Assembly (NCBI RefSeq): GCF_018294505.1
Contig: NC_057810.1
Location: 707,621,859-707,685,858 of the forward strand
Length of the DNA stretch: 64,000 nt
Direction of reading: 5' to 3'
Source: Triticum aestivum
Lineage: Eukaryota; Streptophyta; Magnoliopsida; Poales; Poaceae
Shown here: piece after piece, positions 23,394 to 33,034 of the stretch
How the letters are laid out: each line of letters starts with the position of its first letter
How positions within the stretch are numbered: position 1 is the first letter of the stretch
Notes under the pieces: model-generated
The model's input: the letters and a program-made list of their open reading frames with translations, nothing else
What the model was told of the DNA's origin: nothing
Database searches by the model: none
Translations under genes and position numbers: made by a program

Positions 23394-24489
23394 AAGCATC
23401 TCAAACAGAAGCGCGAAATTTGCGGCCCGCTGCAAAAACTGTCAGTTTGGCGCGTGAGAGGCCGCACGACGCGCTCCAGCAGGCGCTCGAAAAGTTGGAG
23501 CGCGAAATAGATTGGCCCCCGCGCGAGGAAAAGCGGCAATGCACAGTAGTTTTGCCGCGCGACGCCAACCGCCAAAAACTTCCCTCCCGCCATGCCTTCG
23601 CCCCGCCGCCACCGTGCCTTCTTCCCTGTCGGTTCCAGTGCCCCGCCATGCCGTCGCGCCCCTGGAGCAGTTCGGGTTACTGCAGCGTCCGCCTACGCCC
23701 CTCCGGCGTGTATTACGCGGAGATCCGCTCCGGCGATACACACCTCGGGCTCGGAACATTCGACAACGCCCACGAGGCTGCCTGCGCGTACGACGCGACG
23801 GGGTGGCGCCTCGGGCGGCCTCGGTCGCAGATGAATTTCTGCGACGTGCGGACGCGCCAGCAGGCGCAGGATCTTGCGCCTCCCCCGCGACTAATCAGCG
23901 ACAAGGATCGCCGCCTCCAGTGGAAGCGGGAGCGCCGCCTCCTCATTGTCGAGGCGGACGAGCATGCCATGGCGGTGTGGCGCGAGCGCTTCCCACAGGA
24001 TGTCGCCGCCGAGAACAAGTTCTGGGCACAGAGGAGGGCAAAGCGAGCCGTGCGTCGGACGGACAAGCGTGAACGAAAGGAACTGGCGGAAGCCTAGATC
24101 GACAACCCGACGCGACCTGGGACGACGAACATCCTCGGTGGCTCGACACGTTTACGTTGTCGGACTACACCACCAAGGAGGACGAGGAGTAGTCTAGCAT
24201 CATTTTATCTATTTTTATTTAGCATCATATGAACTTGCCTGTGGTTTGGGGCTTGAACTATGCTATGAATTTGAACTACGAATGTTTTCTTATGGGTTGT
24301 TTCATATATTTTTTTCAAGTGCCGGCTGGGCGTGCGCTGGATTTGACCGCGCCAGGTGAAGCGCTACTGCGGCTCGCTAAATTTTGCAGCTGCTGGAAAA
24401 GCAACCATCCTTCTGCGTGTGCTAAAACGCTATTTCAGCGTTGTGAACTTTTTTTAGCGCGCCGTGCTACCGCGCCCGTGGGAAATGCT
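23394..24489. mobile_element. TIR element carrying an AP2/ERF-like gene, Harbinger-like
   Basis: Left end AAGCATCTCAAACAG, right end inverted AGCATTTCCCACGGG, flanked by the TSD TAA (23391-23393 and 24490-24492). Sub-terminal stretches are rich in GCGCG words. It interrupts an exon of the minus-strand pseudogene, whose frame is restored when the element and one TAA are removed. It contains the AP2-like reading frame at 23648-24192 and no transposase. Confidence 0.7.
23648..24192 (+). pseudogene. AP2/ERF-domain-like protein gene, frameshifted near its 3' end
   Basis: The chosen start is the ATG at 23648 (GCCATGCC context), because the AP2-like domain begins at once: SGYCSVRLRPSG, then YYAEIRSGD, LGLGTFDNAHEAACAYD and NFCDV cover residues 8-70. 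Expected family residues are altered: YRG reads YCS, and the Trp of WLGTF is Gly. A charged Arg/Lys/Glu-rich tail follows. The frame stops at 24097 (149 residues). A one-base shift just before would continue through WDDEHPRWLDTF to a stop at 24192, matching the acidic C-terminus I remember for this family. It sits inside a TIR element, so it is likely a captured, mobile copy and probably not a working regulator. Confidence 0.6.
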
Positions 24490-24984
24490 TAACAATGTAG
24501 GGATCTGATTCGTCACCTTTGGGTAATGCAGGTGTTGGTACAGCTGCATCGTCAAGGGGCTCCTTCTTTACTTTTACTCCCGAAATTGATTTTTCAATAT
24601 TGTTCTTCTCAGGTACATCAAAGGAAGCACTATCGTCACATTCTAGAAATTCTTTTTTGGGAAACAATTTAATGCCAATTTTTCTTGAGTGGATACTAAC
24701 GCATCAAAGGATCAAATGTATGAAGAGATATTGATTGCTCATATTTCCAGTACATTTGCTGCATAAAAATCAGACAAATAAGTTTGACACATACTCGAAA
24801 TGCAAAACAATTTAATAAAATACCGAGTTTTACCTGAACGAGCGTCAAGTTTCTCTTCAGCCATTCAAATCTCTGAACATTTTTCTTGGTCGCTTTAATG
24901 TTATCCATGCATACTCTCAATGTAAAAGTGTTCCAGTTATATGACTTGACAACCTCAACATCCTCCACCAATTTGTTGAATCTC

Positions 24985-26123
24985 TTGAATTAGGATTTCG
25001 CCCCGCTATATTAATATGGCAACCACCCGATACACCGTAGAGTCCAACGCTGGGGCAAACAACATAATCATGCCTAAAAGGAGAAAAAAAGAGAAAACAA
25101 AGAGAAAAAAATGCCAGAAGCACCGGATCAACGAAAGTTGTAGTATCCCGCAACCATTGCGCCCTCTGGAGAATTCCACCACACTCCTATGCCCCCGAAT
25201 TGCCACGTATCAAGCAACACCTTCAAGAAGGACTGTGACGACGACGAGCTGCTGCCCAGACGAGTCCTAGGATTTCATCGGTACACAGAGGGAATCGGTG
25301 TAGGGGGACTCACGACGCCCTTCAAGAAAGATGGTGGCGCCCACAGGCATCACCGCCCCGGTGCGGGCCAGACCCGACAGGGATTTCCCCCAACCCCTCA
25401 CACCCATAACCCAGCACCAACCGTTGGCTCCAGCTTGCCTTCCACCCGCCAACATGCGCCACCACAGTCACGAAGACACTACCGTCGTCTCACCACAACA
25501 GACGCTGCAAGGACGGCGGGACCAAAAGGAAACCACCGTAGACAGGGCCGGCAGTACCGATGTCACATGGGAGGGGACAACCTGCACCGGCTCAGGCGGT
25601 AGCCGACCGGACGCAGGAGCAGAAGCACACCAGACCAACTGCCCGGCTGGGCCCAGATCGGGCCCGCTAAACTCCCACTGCCTCGCTGCAGCAGACGTAG
25701 CACAATAGCCGCCGCCCCCATCACCAATAGCATGCCAGCTCCAGCCGGAGGCGACCCGCAGGAGTCCAGGTCGGCCCGTTGTAACCCAGATTGGGCCCAG
25801 AGGGCCCGAATCTGAGCTTTCAGGGCACCGCCGGTCAACCCCCGCTGCCAGCCGCCACGCCCATCGTCCGGTTTGCACCGGAGCACCAGCAGCCAAACCA
25901 CACCACCGCCGGAGACGCCCGCCCGAGTCAGGATCCGCGCCGAGAAGAAGGGGGCCGCCACCGCCGGCTCAACGGCGCCGCGTGGGCAAGCGCCCGGACA
26001 CGCCAGCCGGTAGCAGCGGCGGGAGGGGGAGGTGTGAGGGGGCTTAGGCGGCGAGAGAAGGAGAGGCCGCCCCGGTCGCCCCGCTCGGGGAGGCAACGCG
26101 GGGGGTAAGGGGGAGGGTCTCTC
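24985..26123 (-). mobile_element. Non-LTR retroposon, no reverse transcriptase
   Basis: Flanked by a 13-base TSD with one mismatch: TTTGTTGAATCTC at 24972-24984 and TTTGTAGAATCTC at 26124-26136. On the minus strand the 3' end reads ATATTAATATAGCGGGGCGAAATCC, a tail shared with the LINE fragment at 48962. The 5' part is GC-rich and has long open frames on both strands but no reverse-transcriptase or endonuclease motif. It lies inside the exon that encodes the LYYTKFVPL and VEDVEVVKSY segments. Confidence 0.7.
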
Positions 26124-26206
26124 TTTGTAGAATCTCAACGGCACAAACTTGGTATAGTACAGTGCTAGAACTATACCAATAAGAACCAATACAGCCCTTC
26201 GTACAA

Positions 26207-26456
26207 GGAAAAATATCTGGTGCTCCGGGAGCACCTAAGCTTAGGTGCTCCCGTGTGAGCTCAGCCATTGGATCTCAGATTCAAAGGCTCTTGTGAAATG
26301 ACGAACATTTTTGTAAAAAAGCCCTCGTAGAATCTAAAAAATGCACACAAGTACAGCAGATACAGCAGCTCCTCATATGCCATTGGATCTGAGATCCGAT
26401 GGCCCAGAAGCCCGTATCATGGGAGCACCTATACTCCGGTATCACAACATACTCTC
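26207..26456. mobile_element. MITE of Mutator-like type
   Basis: A 250-bp insertion between identical 12-base copies of CCCTTCGTACAA (26195-26206 and 26457-26468). A Mutator-type TSD is usually nine bases; the extra bases may be chance. Its ends are related in inverted orientation and both carry TAGGTGCTCCC-type words. An internal perfect palindrome GGAGCACCTAAGCTTAGGTGCTCC lies near 26227-26250. It splits the DDDFVRR/AVLVLIG part of the pseudogene. Confidence 0.7.
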
Positions 26457-26869
26457 CCCTTCGTACAAAGTCGTCATCATAGGTTCCAGTTTCAATAATG
26501 TTTTTGATCAAATCATCTAATGGTATTTGACCAGATTTTTTATTGAGAAAGCGAGTTGGTATAAAAAAATTTGTGTCATTTCCAACGGTTGCTAGTGTAG
26601 ACATGGTACCAACATCCTCAGGACAAACCGAGATGTCATCATTGCTGGATTGCACAACAAATCTCCTATTATTTTCATTATATGCTTTGATAATAAATTT
26701 CAGTAAGTTTTGACGCATCTTCATTGGAGGAATTTGCAACATAACCTGCAAATTCGTACCGTAAAGTCGTAAATGTTGTCAAGCTGTAAATTTGCCAAAC
26801 AAGACTTCACCAGTTTTCGATCGAGCAAACAATCTCTGCATACACCTTCATACTACGAATTATTTTTAA

Positions 26870-27715
26870 TCAAGTCTCATTACACGAGACCAAACGAGAG
26901 TGAACTAGTGAAAATTTTCTAATCATATGTGCAACAAGGTGCCGCCTACCCAAAAAGCAAAAAGCCAGGGTTCCTTTGTCTCCCGTTGGCGCCGGTCCGC
27001 CCATCTCCCGTGGCCTTAGGGCCATGGGGATGGAGTGGATCCCGGCCCTTGCCGATAGAAGGGCTCCGTTTTTAGATCTTTTTTCGAGATTTGTTAGGGT
27101 TTGTGTCCTACTCAGAAAGGCGAGACGGCGGCAACTCCCTGAAGATGGAATAAAGGTCTCGTCGCCTAGTCCCCGTTCTGGTGATGCGTCTAGCATCATC
27201 GGTGGGCGTGTGGAGGTGTGTCTCCGGTGGATCTACCTTTGGTGGATTTGCTCGGATCTGTTCGTCGTTCGTCTTTGTTTGTGTGTCTTCAGGTTGGATC
27301 CTTCTTATCTACACTCTTCATCAGCGGCGGTTCCTGTTCTGGTGCATTTGTTTTATGGGGTCTTAGAACGACAGCTTCCCGACTGTCTACTACAACAAGG
27401 TTTGTCCGGCTCCGATGAGGGAGGGGCGATGATAGCGGCGCGCCTTTGGCTCGCTTCAATGCTTTTAGTCGTCGCTAGGTGGTCTACGAATCTGGATGTA
27501 ATTTTTATTATCTCTTGTGTTCGTTGTACTACCATGTTTGAAGATGAATAGATCGGAAGTTTATCCCCCCCAAGAAAATGTGCAACAAGGTGGTCGCGAC
27601 GAACAGAGAGAATATGTTGCGACAATCCGATGGTTCCGAAAACTACAGAGCGGTGGCCTATGCTGAGGTTGGTCACGAGGCCGTTGGCATATTTCCCTTT
27701 CGAAACAAAATTCAC
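26870..27715 (-). other. Minus-strand open frame interrupted by a retroposon
   Basis: Two minus-strand frames, 27715-27578 and 26926-26877, join in phase when 26942-27577 and one TSD are removed, giving ...VRRDHLVAH then MIRKFSLVH and a TGA stop. No ATG start or domain is recognisable. It may be a 5' exon of the adjacent pseudogene or chance. Confidence 0.25.
26942..27577 (+). mobile_element. Short non-LTR retroposon
   Basis: 636 bp flanked by a perfect 15-base TSD, ATGTGCAACAAGGTG (26927-26941 and 27578-27592). The 3' end reads GATGAATAGATCGGAAGTTT then C-rich sequence and a short A tract. The 5' part is GC-rich, with frames but no reverse-transcriptase motif. The long TSD indicates L1-type target-primed insertion. 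Confidence 0.75.
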
Positions 27716-28729
27716 TTACTGGTTTATTTATTTTGATTCTCTTTATAATTTATGTTAATAAATTAAAATTGCAGTTTTAAGTTTCTGTTTTAAATTATGG
27801 TATGTAATACTTTTTCGTTAAAATATTCCTTTTGAAATAACTATCTTAATTATTTGTGTTAATAACTTTTAAAATAATTGTTTTAAGCTATTGTCACAAA
27901 GGCTAAATTATTTGATGTCCATGAAATGGCCACAATTTTTTTCATGGGCCACCATGAACAATTCATGGCACCATACTAGGTTGTTTTGGTTTTCAACAAG
28001 TTTTGCATTTTCTGGAGATTTCTCGGTGTAAAAGGGCAATAAATAGCTAAGCATGTCACAACCTGTAAGTGGTGTCGAGAATCGTTCAAACCAGACATGG
28101 GTGCCTACGATGGGCATGGCCCCTTGGTTGCAAAAGTTGGGGTCATTCCTCACATGTCCAAAGAAAGACCTTGTTCAACAGAGTATTAGGGTAGGCCACA
28201 AGGTTGTGTTTGTGAGCACGTCATTTTTGGACATCTATGAAATGGACCCATTTTTACCATCAGCTTGCATCACCAATTCATTCTACCATGCCAGGTTTAC
28301 TTAGTTTTTGACAAGTTTTCCATTTTCTGGAGTTTTCTTGGTGGAAAAGACCGATAAATGGCTGGATGTGCCGGAACAAGCAAATGGCGTCGAAAGTGTA
28401 AACCTGACATGGATGCCAACCTTGTGGCAAAAGTTGGGGTCATTCCTCACATGTCCAAAAAGACCTTGTTCTAGAGCGTGTTCGGGTAGGCCAGAAAGGT
28501 CCGTTTGTGAGCATGTTTTTTTTTACATATGTGAAATGGCCTCAATTTTTTTCCATTACCTTGTATCACCAATTTATCCATCATGCAATGTTATTTTGAT
28601 TTTCTACAAGTATTGCATTTTTTGGAGTTTTCTCGGTGAAAAAAATACCGATAAATAGACCATGATCAAAAACTATAAATTGAATTTAATAAAAAATATG
28701 TAATATTCAAAATCTATATATAAGTTTTA

Positions 28730-28818
28730 CTCCCTTCGATCCAAAACAGGTGTCGCAGTTTTGAACTAAGGTTCAACCTTAGTTCAAAACCACGACACCT
28801 ATTTTGGATACAAAGGAG
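28730..28818. mobile_element. Stowaway MITE (full length, 89 bp)
   Basis: Starts CTCCCTTCGATCCAAAACAG, ends TTTTGGATACAAAGGAG, flanked by TA on both sides, and is almost a perfect hairpin. Confidence 0.88.
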
Positions 28819-28998
28819 TAACTAAAATAATTAATAAACAATTAATACAGTGGAATTAATAATTGGTACAACTCATATTTAGAATAACAAACTATAATCA
28901 ATACATATAAATATAAATATAAAATAAAACGTCACATGGGGATATCTATATCACATTGACAATTGCCTTTTTCTCTTGTCCTCTCGAACCTCTACAGA

Positions 28999-29151
28999 AT
29001 GCGAGGAGCAAATAGGAGAATCACCAAATTTCATGTCCTTCTGCCGCCGACCTTGCTCCTCCTCCTCATCTCCGGCGCCTTGCTTGGCCGCAGAGAATGT
29101 ATCCTGTGCACCGATCCAATCTGTGCGCCCAAAGCAACGGTAAATTCATGA
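28999..29151 (+). pseudogene. Small secretory-like open frame, truncated by a MITE
   Basis: The ATG at 28999 begins a frame with a basic start, a hydrophobic run (LLPPTLLLLLISGALLG) and Cys residues. The last 20 codons lie in the MITE starting at 29092. The second copy of the duplication has a related 41-codon frame at about 31630-31755 (MWGANRRSDKFPV). It could be the remnant of a small signal-peptide gene. No family is recognised. Confidence 0.3.
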
Positions 29152-29912
29152 CCCTTGGATGAAAAAGTAATGGACCCGATTTTGGTCAAAATTAGTGCTA
29201 TACCTTTTTGGCAGAGACAACCTTGCAGTGTGTACAAAATAACCCGCACTCCACAGCACACAGTCCGATAAAAAAAATCTGCGTGTTTTACTTTTTTTGA
29301 TTCAAACAAAAAGGGGTCATATATTATAAACTAAATGTGTGAGTTTGGAACCATTTTGACTGCCTTCTTTACTTGATGAGATCTTTGAATCAAAATATTG
29401 AGTATATTTTTTACAATCAATATTTTTTTTGCTTTGAAATTTAACTCGAAACTTGACTAGAACATTTACACGTTTTGTAATTTTTTGTGAGGAATATCTG
29501 CATCTTTCTCACATGTGTGTCCTACGTGCACATTCTTCTAGTACATCAAATTCCGAGTCAAGTTTCAAAGAAGCAAAAAATAATAAATTTTGGAAAGATA
29601 TTCAACATTAATCTTATTTCAAAGATCTTGTTGAGACAAAAATTACAGTCAAAATGGATCTTGAATCAAACATCTGGTTCAAAATATACGGACCATTTTG
29701 TTTTGGGGCAAAAAAAATATATGTGCAGATTTTTTATGGGAGTGTGTTCTGTGGAGTGCGGATTAGTTTGTACAAACTGCAAGGCTGTCTCTGCAAAAAG
29801 GGTATAGTCCAACTTTTGACCAAAATCGGATCCATTTCTTTTTCATCTAAGGGTCATGAATCGATTGGTGCATTGGGTGCACAAATTGTATCGATGCACA
29901 TGATACATTCTC
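29092..29912. mobile_element. MITE with long terminal inverted repeats, Mutator-like
   Basis: About 240 bp at each end (29092-29330 and 29680-29912) are inverted copies with many mismatches, for example GAGAATGTATC at the left and GATACATTCTC at the right. A near-perfect nine-base TSD flanks it: CTTGGCCGC at 29083-29091 and CTTGGCCTC at 29913-29921. No transposase is present. The corresponding site in the duplicate (near 31711) is empty. Confidence 0.75.
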
Positions 29913-29961
29913 CTTGGCCTCAGGCTGCGGGAAAAAGCTCCTGAAAAACACTGGTTTTGGG

Positions 29962-30007
29962 CTTTAGTCCCGTTTGTTTTGTCCCGGTTCCAGAACCGGG
30001 ACTAAAG
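29962..30007. mobile_element. Short hairpin MITE fragment (TTTAGTCCCGG type)
   Basis: CTTTAGTCCCG at the left and CGGGACTAAAG at the right form an inverted repeat with a small centre. It is typical of the abundant TTTAGTCCCGGTT grass MITEs. Confidence 0.7.
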
Positions 30008-30651
30008 ACTCTCTGAAACCATGACTAGTACCCTGTTTTCTATTAGTGAGGTAGGTTTCAGGATGTGTCGTTGAGATGCCGACAATGGCGTCACATCGGA
30101 ATAAAGGTACCCCGGCTTTGTTCTGCATTTTATAGAGGCTCCCACTCCATCTCTACAATAGTGGTGTGCTATCGCGCAGAGTTTGGGAGCGGTGAGGATT
30201 AGGATTATTTTTGCAGCAGGATTTGACCAGAGGCGCAGCTTGGGGTGGTCCTGATGGTGTCCTGCTAGGGAAGGATGGAATCCAGCATGCTGGCCGCGCA
30301 TCTACTAGCTTGCGGCAGAAGGGCCTGACCGTCTTCAACGAGGCGGAGTGGTGTTGTCCCTAGGCCCGGAGATGAAGAAGCTCGGGGAGCCTGACCTCTA
30401 TGGTTGTTGCCTCTGACCAATAGAAGGTTTGGGATAAAATCCAGCTCTTCACAGACGATGGTTGTTGTGGCTCGCATACGCCACTGTGGGGGTGGGGGTC
30501 CTTCAACTCCAGGTAACCTGCCCATCCGTAGTTTTTCCGGCCTTTGGATATGGTGGCTGGCCTTGACGCGGTAGAGAGGCATTGTAACCCTACGTCCTGC
30601 TTTGTTGTACATGGAGGGGGGACATAATACAGATTGGTCTATCTCGAGATC

Positions 30652-32015
30652 ATATGTGTAAAAGGGCAATAACTGGTCAGGCGTGTCGCAACATGTAGTC
30701 GGTGTCAAAAATCATTCAAACTAGACATGGATTCCTACCATGGGCATGGCCCCTTGGTTGCAAAAGTTGGGATCATTCCTCACATGTCCAAAAAAATGAC
30801 CTTGTTCAAGAGAGAGTGTTTAGGTAGGCCAGAAGGGTCCGTTTGTGAGCACGACATTTTTCGACATCCGTGAAATGGACCCAATTTTTTTTCCATCACC
30901 TTGTATCACCAATTCATGCTACCATGCAAAGTTTATTTATTTTTCAACAAGTTTTTCATTTTATGGAGTTTAATTGGTGGAAAAGACCGATAGATGGTTG
31001 AACGTGTCGTAACGTGCAAACGGTGTCGAAAGTCATTCAAACCAGACATAGATGCCTACCATGGGCATATGCCCTATGGCAAAAGTTCAGATCATTCCTC
31101 ACATGTCAAAAAAAAGACCTTGTTCAATAGAGCGTGTTCGGGTAGGCTAGAAGGGTCCGTTTTGTGAGCATGTTGTTTTATTGACATATGTGAAATGGCC
31201 TCATTTTTTTCCGTTACCTTGCATCACCAATTCATGCCATCATGCAAAGTTGTTTTGGTTTCGACAAGTATTGCATTTTCTGGAGTTTTCTCGGTGAAAA
31301 AGACGATAAATGGACCATGACCTAAAAACATAAAATGAATTTAACTAAAAATTATATGATATGTACAATATGAATACAATATTTACTCCCTTCGATCCAG
31401 ACACCGGTTCTGGATCGAAGGGAGTAACTAAAATAATTGATAAACAATTTAATACGATGGAGTTATTAATGAGAAAAGAATGAATAATTGGTATGACTCA
31501 TATTAAGAATAACAAACTAAATAAATATACATAAAAATGAAAATATAAAATATAATGGTATGATGGAGATATCTAGATCACATTGGCAAGTGCCCTTTTC
31601 TCTTCTCCGCTCGAACCCTCTGCAGAATGTGGGGGGCAAATAGGAGGAGCGACAAATTTCCTGTCCTTGCGCTACCAACCTTGCCGCTCCTCCTCGTCTC
31701 CGATGGCCGGCTTGGGCTTGTGCTACGTGAAGAAGCTCTGGGGAAGCAGTGACGTGTAGATAGGTTCCAGGACGTGCCGTTGAGATGCCCGGAGACGAAG
31801 AAGCTCGGGGAGCGTGACCTCTATGGTTGTTGCCTCGGACCGATAGAAGGTTGGGATAAAATCTGGCTCTTCGAAGCGGATGGGTGTTGTGGCTCACTAA
31901 CATCACCGTGCAGGGGGTCCTTCAACTCAAAGTGAGCTGCTTATCCGTATTTTCTCCGGCCTTTTTGGCTATGGTAGTTGGCCTTGACACGACGGAGCGG
32001 CATTGTAATCAGAAG
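30652..32015. repeat. Tandem duplication, copy 2
   Basis: Second copy of the 28029-30640 unit. It lacks the 821-bp MITE and keeps only a 39-bp core of the Stowaway element. No intact gene is seen. Confidence 0.75.
31386..31424. mobile_element. Collapsed Stowaway MITE (39 bp)
   Basis: CTCCCTTCGATCCAGA...TCTGGATCGAAGGGAG flanked by TA. It occupies the same place as 28730-28818 in the other duplicate but has only the terminal inverted repeats left. Confidence 0.85.
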
Positions 32016-32374
32016 GAGAGAAGCCTGAGGAAAGATGTTGCGAAATTTCTCCGGGTGTATATTCTATATATTGAAAAAGGAAACTCGAGATCCAAAATCA
32101 GATATTCAATTCGGTACCCGGGCACATCTACACTCGGTGAATAGTAAAAAAAATCAAAACAAATTCAAAAAGTTCTGAATTTTTTTAGGTGCGATGAAAT
32201 GCTCCAATATTCCCCAAGAGCCAAAAGGAAGGCCGCGTCGGCGTTCCAATCCAATATTCCCCACCAAAGTCTAGTTCCAATCCCCCCCTTCTCTCCCGCA
32301 CCCGCACCCGCTCCCAAGCCCGCACCCGTCGCCAAAACCCTAGCCGCCGCCGCCGCCGCCGCCGCCCTCGCACC

Positions 32375-33034
32375 ATGGCCGGCGGCCTCCACCCCTACGT
32401 CGACGGCAAGGAGCCCGAGTACCCACGCCTCCCCGCCCTCAAGTGGCTCCTGTCCCCCGCCGCCTGGGTCCGCGTCGAGCCATCCGCATCCGGCGGCCCC
32501 TNNNNNNNNNNGATCCTGGTGCGCCCAGAGGACCTGGAGGAGGTCAGGACGAGGCTCGGCAAGGTCGAGGTGCGAACACTCGCCCTCGAAAGAAAATCAC
32601 GCAATGCCCGACTTTGCGCAGCCGGTGCCGTGGTGGTTTGCCCTGCCGTTGTAGGCTATGCTGGTTGGTTCTGGAGGGAAAACGAGGAAGCTATCATGCA
32701 AGCAGTGGGTAAAGTGGTGGTGGATGCCGCAGCGCAGGAGCTGAAAAGGAGGCAGCCGACCATGTCCAGTGTGAGTGCATGGCTCAACGCTTGCACCGGG
32801 GGCTGGGTTGGTTCCTCCAAGGAACAACAGATTGAGGCGGCAGCAAAAAAGCTGCACGAGGAGCACGAGGAGCACAAGCGTTGGACGGTGTACCTCCACA
32901 ACTCCCCTAAAGATGAGTATCTCTGGGTGTCCAGCATCAAGTACAAGTTCTCCGGCCAGCCAGATGTATCGGATGAAGAGTGGTGCAGGTTCCAAGATGA
33001 ACTCAAGAAGAAGGCCGGCAAAGAAAACAAGTGA
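32375..33034 (+). CDS. Hypothetical protein, single-exon gene
   Basis: A frame of 219 codons including a 10-N gap starts at an ATG in a strong plant context (CACCATGGCC). It is preceded by AAACCCTAG and a GCC-repeat, typical of grass 5' leaders. The N-terminus is proline-rich. A hydrophobic stretch near residues 85-104 (LCAAGAVVVCPAVVGYAGWFW) could be a membrane segment. An Ala/Lys/Glu-rich, coiled-coil-like part (residues 150-175) follows, and the C-terminus is basic with an aromatic-rich segment (YLWVSSIKYKF). No domain is recognised. It is in frame throughout if the gap is a multiple of three plus one, as drawn. It appears to be a real, intact gene, perhaps of a membrane-associated protein. 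Confidence 0.7.
   Translation: MAGGLHPYVDGKEPEYPRLPALKWLLSPAAWVRVEPSASGGPXXXXILVRPEDLEEVRTRLGKVEVRTLALERKSRNARLCAAGAVVVCPAVVGYAGWFWRENEEAIMQAVGKVVVDAAAQELKRRQPTMSSVSAWLNACTGGWVGSSKEQQIEAAAKKLHEEHEEHKRWTVYLHNSPKDEYLWVSSIKYKFSGQPDVSDEEWCRFQDELKKKAGKENK
32502..32511. other. Assembly gap (10 N)
   Basis: A run of ten N in a GC-rich part of the coding region at 32375-33034. The number is probably a placeholder, so about residues 43-46 are unknown. Confidence 0.99.

Larger units (their letters stand above)
23239..26747 (-). pseudogene. DUF1985/PMD-like gene of the Ulp1-associated type, split by three insertions
   Basis: Coding segments on the minus strand are: 26747-26457 (after a TTTGCAG acceptor; motifs IPPMKMRQNLL and CPEDVGTMSTL); 26206-26124; 24984-24834 (VKSYNWNTFTL, ending at a GTAAAA donor); 24758-24493 (after a TTTTATGCAG acceptor); and 23390-23239 (ends in TGA). 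The breaks coincide with a MITE, a retroposon and a TIR element. Removing one target copy keeps the frame at each. A stop and frameshift near 24695 also disrupt the third exon. The motif order resembles the N-terminal domain of plant Ulp1-protease-like genes that often travel with transposons. No protease domain is seen. Family assignment is from memory. Confidence 0.5.
28029..30640. repeat. Tandem duplication, copy 1 (enlarged by insertions)
   Basis: Homologous to 30652-32015 in order and orientation, for example GTAAAAGGGCAATAA, the ATGGGCATGGCCCCTTGG words, the Stowaway site, GCAAATAGGAG and CTATGGTTGTTGCCTC. Each copy also contains inner repeats of about 290 bp built around the CATTCCTCACATGTCC word. 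Copy 1 carries an 821-bp MITE and other sequence missing from copy 2. Confidence 0.75.

Noticed and set aside
23512..24072. 186-codon frame overlapping the AP2-like gene
   Set aside because: A shifted shadow of the AP2 frame in GC-rich DNA. The AP2 motifs are in the other frame.
25189..26108. Plus-strand frames in the retroposon (25189-25708 and 25791-26108)
   Set aside because: They are antisense to the element, overlap frames on the other strand and have low-complexity composition.
29487..29944. 106- and 96-codon plus-strand frames as genes
   Set aside because: They lie in the right arm of the long-TIR MITE, and the same sequence occurs inverted at 29092-29330.
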